Part shown: positions 17,225-22,833 of the stretch, piece after piece
Position numbering within the stretch: the first letter of the stretch is position 1
How the letters are laid out: each line of letters starts with the position of its first letter
NCBI GenBank assembly: GCA_003427395.1
Contig: BFEA01000084.1
Coordinates: 1,573,573 to 1,596,405 of the forward strand
Length of the DNA: 22,833 bases
From: Chara braunii
Taxonomy: Eukaryota > Streptophyta > Charophyceae > Charales > Characeae
Reading direction: 5' to 3'
The notes under the pieces: generated by a model
What the model saw: only the letters and a program-made list of their open reading frames with translations
The model's database searches: none
Told to the model about the DNA's origin: nothing
Translations under genes and position numbers: made by a program

Positions 17225-18560
17225 TAAAGTAGTATATATCAACGTATTCAACAATTACAACTATCAGAAGATGAGGAAAAAGACCTAGAAATGCAAAAAG
17301 AAATGGCTAAGGAAATTCAAGACCTTGAAGACCAATTACTTAAATATATGGAATATAAATGGCAAGGTATGAGGATTCGCGGCGGAATTCACAAATATCA
17401 TACGGAAGGAGTCATGGATGCAAGATTTTTTGCCATGGCCAAAGCCCGTACAGGTAGAACTTTGATAGAGACTCTAGCTTATCCTCATTCTCTCAACGGG
17501 CCGCTAGAGGTGTCAACAGCAGGATGTACTAAAATTATTGTCAGGGACTTCTTCAAGGATTTTTTCCTTTCGGAAAATAGGAACATTCCTTTGGATCACG
17601 CACAAAGGAAATAAAAGAGTTTCTTATCCCGCTAACTAAGTCACTTTCTCAACATCAGAGAAAACAATTGGATTGCCTCTGACAAAAGATGAAATATGGA
17701 CTGCCCTATTATTAATGGAAGAAGATAAGACCCCAGGGATTGATGGTCTCTCAAAAAAACTCTGGGAGGTCTTGTGAGATCTGATTTCCCAAGACCTCAT
17801 GGATTTCTATCAGGCAGTATGAGACTCATGTGATATGGGGGAGATAGTAGGGCAAGGGGTGCTGACCCTACTCTATAAGAAATGTGATAAATATAACATT
17901 AGAAACTACCGACCTATCACATTGCTCACTATGGTTTATAAATTGATCTCAAAACTCTCACGATTCGCCTGAATAAATTCATTGCGGACATTAATCACCC
18001 CTTACAAACTGGATTTATCCAAGGAAGGAATATCCACGACAATATTTTGCTCATTAATGAGCTCATCAAGATCTTTCGACAGTCTAAGCATAATGCTGCA
18101 TTTATATTTATTGACTTTGAGAAAGTATATGATCATGTGGACTGGTTTTTCTCAGATAAATGTCTGGAAAAGTTTAACTTTGGGCCATATTTTAGAAGAT
18201 GGATCAATATCTTGCACAAAAATGCCACAACAAGGGTCATGGTCAATGGAAATGTAGCACCCCCCATTTCTCTTCAGCGATCTGTAAGGCAAGGTGACCC
18301 CATTGCCCCCCTTCTCTTTGTGATCATTACGGAAGCCTTAGCAGCTAACATAAGACATCATAAAGACATCAAGCATATCCTGGTCTCCTCTATTCCTGAG
18401 GAAGCAGTCCCAGTTTGTTCTCTCTTTGCTGACTAATGGATACATTTTGTAAACTCTCTGATATGAAGGTCAATTGGGGGAATAAAACACTAGGATGGTG
18501 GATCCATCATCAAGGTGTGAGACCCCCTGAACCTTCCTACATTAAGTGGGTTCATCATAA
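17225..18560 (+). pseudogene. LINE copy F: ORF2 linker and reverse transcriptase lacking motif C
   Basis: The first stretch is acidic and Gln-rich, then reads YKWQGMRIRGGIHKYHTEGV and MDARFFAMAKARTGRTLIET (17340-17470). CTKIIVRDFFKDFF and, after a shift, EIWTALLLMEEDKTPGIDGL (17690-17745) follow, with TGA at 17775 and 17820 at Trp positions. IRNYRPITLLTMVYK and IQGRNIHDNILLINELIKIF lead to motif A FIFIDFEKVYDHVDWFF (catalytic Asp at 18113-18115). FGPYFRRWINILHKNATTRV and motif B LQRSVRQGDPIAPLLFVIIT (about 18270-18330) follow. Motif C is broken: SLFAD is followed directly by TAA (18434-18436). Compared with D, some 19-20 codons including the second catalytic Asp are deleted, and homology resumes at KLSDMKVNWGNKTLGWW. 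The enzyme cannot work. Confidence 0.9.
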
Positions 18561-20618
18561 CGAACCAATTAGATGCTAGGAGAATCCCTTTCAGTCACAG
18601 GTAAACATACATCCCTGTTTGGTAGAACCTTAATAATTAATAATGTCATACTGGCCTCTATATGGTATAGATCGACTTTTTGGGATTTGGATAAAGGTAA
18701 TCTTAAAATCTTCAAGAGACTGTTAGCGGCCTTCTTGTGGCGTGGGGATCACAAAAGAGCCAATGTCATTAGTAGAGTGGATTGGTCGTCCATTATCCAA
18801 CCCAAAACAAAAGCGGGCCTTGGGATAATCGATCCCCATACCTAGGCTATGGCTCTCTCTCTTCAGTTGATCAAACGTCTTATATTCAATCCTAACACCC
18901 TTTGGTCCTTTCTAGCCTTGGAACAGATAAAAAGATTAGCTCCTCCGGTCCCTGGTCACATATATCCCCTAATGTGTCTGGAAAACCTTGCGCGGTCTTT
19001 ACCTAGAGGCTCTCAAGGGGATCAAAATCAGGAGGAGACCTCTAATAGGCAGACAATTAGGAAGGATCTTTGGCGGGATCCATTTTGGATCACATTAATA
19101 AAGAATTGGAGGAAGATGCCTATCCCAGATAAAGTTTTCCCAACAAGATGGGAAAAAGTTTGTCAACAGCCTCTTTTCAACAATACGTTTATTAGGGATG
19201 ACCAAGGATGTGTTCTGCATTGTATGGATGCCCCCTGGAAAAGTTGGATTAACAAGGGGGTAATAAGGTTCAGAGATCTATGGAATCAAGAGAGCAGAGA
19301 CTGACGTTCGGCTTCTGACCTGCATGAGCGTTTTAGATATAGCCACCATCAGACTTCCGCTATGGATTCGATAATTGACCTAATCCCCCTGGAGTGGATT
19401 AGAATCCTACAGAAGGGTCCCAAACTCATTGAAAATGATTGAGTGGCATTTCATAACCAAAAAGGCGAAGTCGGTAACATAATTGAGATCCATAATCCGA
19501 ATCAAATTCTTCTATCAATCTTTCAAATTCAAGATGATGGCTTTCTCAACCGGGGTCAACAGGAGGAAATTAGATGGAGCACGTATGACCAACTCTTCAG
19601 GATTAGAGTACTGAAGTTTGATGAAAAATGACTTGCTTTTAGACCGGATATTCCCATCTCTCACCTTCCGTTTGACCCTCTTAACTAGTGCTGGCCACTC
19701 CCTGGGAAACGAGGTCACTCTCAGGTTTATCCGCCTTAAAACTACACACCCTTACAGTCAAAGCATCCTATAGGATGCTCTGCCCCAGGTTTATCTTGAA
19801 AGATCGTATTGAAGAAAGATGGCATAAAAATCTTAATGTTAGTAAGGACGAGTTGAGAAGAATTGAGTGGTTCCAAACTTCTAAAACTAAATCAGGCAAA
19901 ATTGCTTCTCTACAGTGGCAAAATTGTTCATAGATGTCTTCCCACGAATGATTGGATCATTGATAGGTCTTCTCTTGAACAGAAGGGCATTGCCCTCCCA
20001 TGGTGTAAGTTCTGTAAATCAGCTTTTCCATCCAAGCTCATCCCCGAAACTATAGAGCATATTTTCCTCCAATGCCAGGGGTCAATCTGGCTTTGGAGAT
20101 GGTGGGATAGAATCTGGAATCAAATGGACACTTCTCACCCCTGGCCCTGGGAGTGGAAAACCCTCCTATTGGAATCATGGCATCCGGACCAAGTGTATGA
20201 CTTCACAATCAACATGTTCTTAATAGGTAGGAGAGCGATCATATGGGCAATTTGGACAAGAAGGTGTACCTTTGAAATGAAGGGTGCGCGATTGGACGGG
20301 CCAGAATTTTCTGAAACCATCAAACAACAGATACAAACTGATTTAACTATAAAATGGGAGCAGGTTAAAGAAAAAATCCAGTTTCTATCTGATCACAGTG
20401 AGATCTGGGTCCATATTAATCAATTTAACAGAAGTTGGCTGGGAGGCGACCAGGGTGGGAGGCTGGGGAAAGTAATTTGGGAAGGTGGTCACACAAATGC
20501 TCAGGAACCTTTTAAAAGAAATTACCGGCTTGTCTTTAATGATTGGACTACTGTTGATCCCTCTATCCCTCTAAAGCCCATGTTTGGATTTCCTGATTTC
20601 TTCCCCCCCCCCAAGTAA
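18561..20618 (+). pseudogene. LINE copy F: ORF2 C-terminal region with Cys/His segment
   Basis: After a second deletion of about 24 codons relative to D (near 18595), one reads KHTSLFGRTLIINNVILASI, FLWRGDHKRANVISRVDW and GLGIIDPHT (18600-18842). A long frame (18849-19304) holds ALEQIKRLAPP, LWRDPFWITLIKNWRKMPIP, PTRWEKVCQQPLF and SWINKGVIRFRDLW. Stops at about 19302, 19440 and 19629 replace Trp codons. The terminal frame (about 19920-20618) has HRCLPTNDWIIDRSS, PWCKFCKSAFP, ETIEHIFLQCQGSIWLWRWW and FLIGRRAIIWAIWTRRCTF, with the CxxC...H..C pattern present. It ends YRLVFNDWTTVDPSIPLKP. A frameshift near 19920 (LQWQ/IVHRC) separates the two. This is the most complete C-terminus in the window. 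Confidence 0.9.
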
Positions 20619-20890
20619 TTGTCTCGTGCCTGTTGTTTGGTTTGGATAGACATCTCCAGAGTTGTAAGGGGGGGAGTTATTTGATATAGGCCCGATGGAG
20701 ATAACTGGCAATGTGCTTGGTAGTCAAGATTATTTGGCGCCCATTAAGGGTGAAGAGGCACTAAGCTAGATTTGTTGGCTCATATTCTGTTCTCAGCAGG
20801 TTCCTTTAGGTTACTTCCGGGTAGACAGTGAGGACCCCGACCTCAATCTTTATGTTGGTAATATCAGCCTTGGGCACTGGGCCCGTTTAT

Positions 20891-20891
<1 letters not shown>
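20619..20891 (+). other. LINE copy F: 3' untranslated region
   Basis: Non-coding tail between the ORF2 stop (20616-20618) and the poly(A). The C-run at 20604-20612 lies just before the stop. I see no clear copy of the CCCACCAATAGA block found in B and D, so F may belong to another subfamily or have a diverged 3' end. Confidence 0.7.
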
Positions 20892-20927
<36 letters not shown>

Positions 20928-20936
20928 AAAAAAGAA
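20892..20936 (+). repeat. Poly(A) tail of LINE copy F
   Basis: Forty-five bases of A with isolated G, directly before the right target-site duplication. Confidence 0.92.
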
Positions 20937-20952
20937 AGACAAATCGGAGATG
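20937..20952 (+). repeat. Target-site duplication, right copy (LINE F)
   Basis: AGACAAATCGGAGATG, identical to 17193-17208. Its first A could belong to the poly(A). Confidence 0.95.
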
Positions 20953-21183
20953 ATTACAACATTCTACACAGACTGGGTAGGAGGAGAGAGAGAAGGATGT
21001 ATTGCAAAAGTGGAATGGAGTGGGGATAGGGGAGACAAACAGCGGGATTCGGAAGATATAAGAGACTACCGTTTAATTTTCAAAGACTGGACAAACATAG
21101 AACCCTCATTCCCACTTCGCCCTCCTTCGGACTTTCCAGACCCGTTCCCGCCTCATGCCCTTTCCCTGGCAAAGATTCTATCC
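20953..21183 (+). pseudogene. LINE copy D: last part of ORF2
   Basis: This resumes copy D after the F insertion. DYRLIFKDWTNIEPSFPLRP (21065-21125) matches the YRLVFNDWTTVDPSIPLKP end of copy F, and a TGA at 21184-21186 follows a short Pro-rich tail. This shows that D and F shared the same ORF2 terminus and that copy B has lost it. Confidence 0.85.
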
Positions 21184-21186
21184 TGA

Positions 21187-21573
21187 ATGATAAAACTCCT
21201 AACCAGTCTTACACCCACATGCATGTGAATACATATACATGTACCTTGACTTATACACAATCATATGGAATTCCTCCCTGGTGCCCCCTTGGGAGGACTC
21301 CGCTAACATACACGTCTTTTCACATATCTGTTCCTTACGAGTTTCTTTTCTTTATCCTTCTACTGCTCAGTTAACCCTTCTTTCTTACGATTGGGGTAGT
21401 CAATGCTGGCAGCCTGATTTTTCTAAGCAGTATGTACCTTTCATGTAAAATGGGACGCTGGATGCGGTTTCCAGCAGGTGCAGCTTCCCACCAATAGATG
21501 GAGCAGCTGGGGGCTAGTAGGCTACTACTAGCGGGGGATGCTCGTATCACCCTCTCTAGTAAACAGCCAAGGC

Positions 21574-21575
<2 letters not shown>
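21187..21575 (+). other. LINE copy D: 3' untranslated region
   Basis: Non-coding tail of copy D. TTTCCAGCAGGTGCAGC and CCCACCAATAGA at 21468-21500 match copy B at 9691-9722. GGGACGCTGGA just upstream also corresponds to GGGACCCTGGA in B. The distance from this block to the poly(A) is similar in both copies (about 70-75 bp). Confidence 0.7.

Positions 21576-21602
<27 letters not shown>
21576..21602 (+). repeat. Poly(A) tail of LINE copy D
   Basis: Twenty-seven consecutive A. It marks the 3' end of copy D. No 5' partner of a target-site duplication was found, as expected if the 5' part is truncated or in the gap. Confidence 0.88.
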
Positions 21603-21607
<5 letters not shown>

Positions 21608-21649
21608 AGACACAAAATCCTGGATGCACTGAAACTTTAGTCTGCCGTT

Positions 21650-22780
21650 AATATCCTCACGCTGATTCTTCATCATCGGAAAGCACAGCACACCCATTTT
21701 CCCCTCGAAACCCTTCAGAACAGCCAAGGAAGTCCCGACAATTCCCCTCATTGACTTAAGGAATGAATCAGACAAAACCCTTTCTCGCGAGAACACCTGT
21801 CACTCTTTTTGCAAATAACAAATATAGAACATCATCTACTAACCTAAACCCACGAAACAACTTGTGATCCGCACCCAGACTGGTCAAAAAAACAAATTCA
21901 TTGAAAGCACACAACAAATACGCTAACGCAGGGCTCAAAGATTTGCCCACAGGGATCCCAACCTCTTGGCATATCAAACGATCAGCAGCCCGAACATAGG
22001 TGTGGCTAAGCTCAAACGAAATGAATTCAACAATCAGTTCGAACAGAATAGGCTTCCATCCTACTTCCACCTTTCCTTGAAGCAGTTTTGCACCTTTCCC
22101 TTGTTTACCCACACCCACAGCAACCACACCTCTCTCCTGCCAAAAATCAATTACCCAGGATAGCACCCACAAGATAGAATCATGAGGAAGAAGGAGAACA
22201 TCTCCTTCATGTCAAAGGAGGCCCCCATAAACACGTCATTCTCCGTCAAACGTCCTTGATGCCAGCAAGCAGACCATCTGCGCTACGGAGATTGAGATTA
22301 CAGTGGGCAGGGAGATTCCATAAAAGTGCATTGACAGAACGAGAAATCACTTTCCCCCCAGCAGCGGAGCACTCTGAGTACAATGGACAAATATATCTCC
22401 AACGTCGCACATCCTTATGCTTTGGTAAGCAGTAAGCTTCCCAAACCTTCCCTTCTTTTTCCATTGATTCACTTGCTGCAAACCAACATGGACATTCTTC
22501 TCTTCCGAATCACATCTTTTCAACACAACACATTCATCCTCATCACATAGCTTGAAAGACAGATTGTCAAAAAACAGTTTATGCATTCCCTTTTCATAGA
22601 CAAGCGGGCAACACACAAAGGTATCACTCGCATTGTGATCGATCGGACAACATACCATACCCCTAGGAAGAGAGCAAAAGGGAGCAATGCCATATTCACA
22701 AACAGCGACCGCAGAGGACATCTCAACCCGATCACACTGCTTATGGGACTAGTTGAGAACTTCGTGCCTATCTCCCGATG
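21650..22780 (-). pseudogene. Frameshifted non-LINE reverse transcriptase (Penelope/TERT-like motif grammar)
   Basis: Read on the minus strand in about five frames. An upstream Cys-rich segment has GMVCCPIDHNASDTFVCCPL, YEKGMHKLFFDN and CDEDECVVLKRCD (22510-22690). After a shift near 22450 comes YCLPKHKDVRRWRYICP (22385-22435), like RT motif 1. Another shift near 22255 gives SFDMKEMFS (22193-22219), a motif A with catalytic Asp. A third near 22175 gives a frame (21768-22172) with LSHTYVRAADRLICQ, GIPVGKSLSPALAYLLC (motif B, about 21910-21959) and FRGFRLVDDVLYLLF (motif C, VDD at about 21834-21842). A last frame reads SMRGIVGTSLAVLKGFEGKM. G.P.G..LSP..A and R.VDD are closer to Penelope-like elements or telomerase than to the QGDP/FADD of the LINEs here. 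I recall similar proteins in charophyte algae but cannot verify this. No intron signals explain the shifts. Confidence 0.65.
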
Positions 22781-22833
22781 TACCCGTACAACGAGGATTG
22801 TACGCTAGTGTCTCAACTGGGGCTGAATGGGGG

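Larger units (their letters stand above)
17209..20936 (+). mobile_element. LINE copy F, 5'-truncated and nested in copy D
   Basis: A 3.7-kb LINE of the same family lies inside the C-terminal coding part of copy D. It starts within the ORF2 linker (no ORF1, no endonuclease), has RT and the full C-terminus, then a 3'UTR and a 45-base A-rich tail (20892-20936). A perfect 16-bp duplication flanks it. Copy D's protein homology continues directly across the insertion. 5' truncation, poly(A) and a 16-bp duplication are all standard LINE hallmarks. F has longer open frames than B or D and no ambiguous bases, consistent with a younger age. Confidence 0.93.

Noticed and set aside
5349-19631. Nuclear code with TGA read as tryptophan
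   Set aside because: TAG also replaces Trp at several sites, TGG is the common Trp codon, and ORF1 ends in TGA in copies A and D. Mutation is the simpler reading.
20892-20936. Simple A-rich microsatellite
   Set aside because: Its position between a LINE 3'UTR and an exact target-site duplication makes it a poly(A) tail.
21966-22808. Plus-strand open frames over 21966-22163 and 22581-22808
   Set aside because: Complement of the minus-strand RT, whose motifs and order are convincing; the plus frames have none.

Overview
This is a eukaryotic, repeat-dominated window with no intact host gene. It holds poly(A)-tailed, intron-less reverse-transcriptase elements nested in each other, scattered ambiguous bases and one assembly gap (about 10201-10270). 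The reading frames are plant-style non-LTR (LINE) proteins: an ORF1 with an RRM-like fold and a CCHC knuckle, and an ORF2 with AP-endonuclease, RT and a C-terminal Cys/His (zf-RVT-like) segment. A large-genome streptophyte, perhaps a Chara-type alga, is my best guess. It rests on family resemblance only and is weak.

Layout. Four copies of one LINE family can be recognised by comparing them with each other. Copy A (minus strand, about 233-3720) keeps nearly all of ORF1 and the first part of the ORF2 endonuclease. A compact hammerhead ribozyme motif lies about 1 kb upstream of A's ORF1, on the same strand (4672-4720). Copy B (plus, about 4887-9813) is a deletion chimera: a piece of ORF1 joined to ORF2 downstream of the endonuclease, then RT, the Cys/His segment, 3'UTR and poly(A). 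Two short DNA transposons interrupt it (about 5474-6008 and 6320-6843). Copy D (plus, about 10494-21602) has ORF1, endonuclease, RT, C-terminus, 3'UTR and poly(A). It is split by a 1.1 kb inverted-repeat DNA transposon at TTAA (11179-12289) and by copy F. Copy F (17209-20936) is a 5'-truncated, younger LINE flanked by a perfect 16-bp target-site duplication. The last 1.2 kb (minus, about 21650-22780) holds a different, frameshifted RT whose motif grammar is closer to Penelope-like elements and telomerase than to LINEs.

How it fits together. The order of events can be read: D inserted first, then F and the TTAA element landed in it; B inserted and later received two MITE-like elements. All LINE copies are dead. 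Their premature stops fall mainly on conserved tryptophan codons (TGG to TGA or TAG), a strand-biased G-to-A signature. The least expected items are the hammerhead motif, the tryptophan-stop bias, the TTAA element with four copies of a palindromic 14-mer, and the non-LINE RT.
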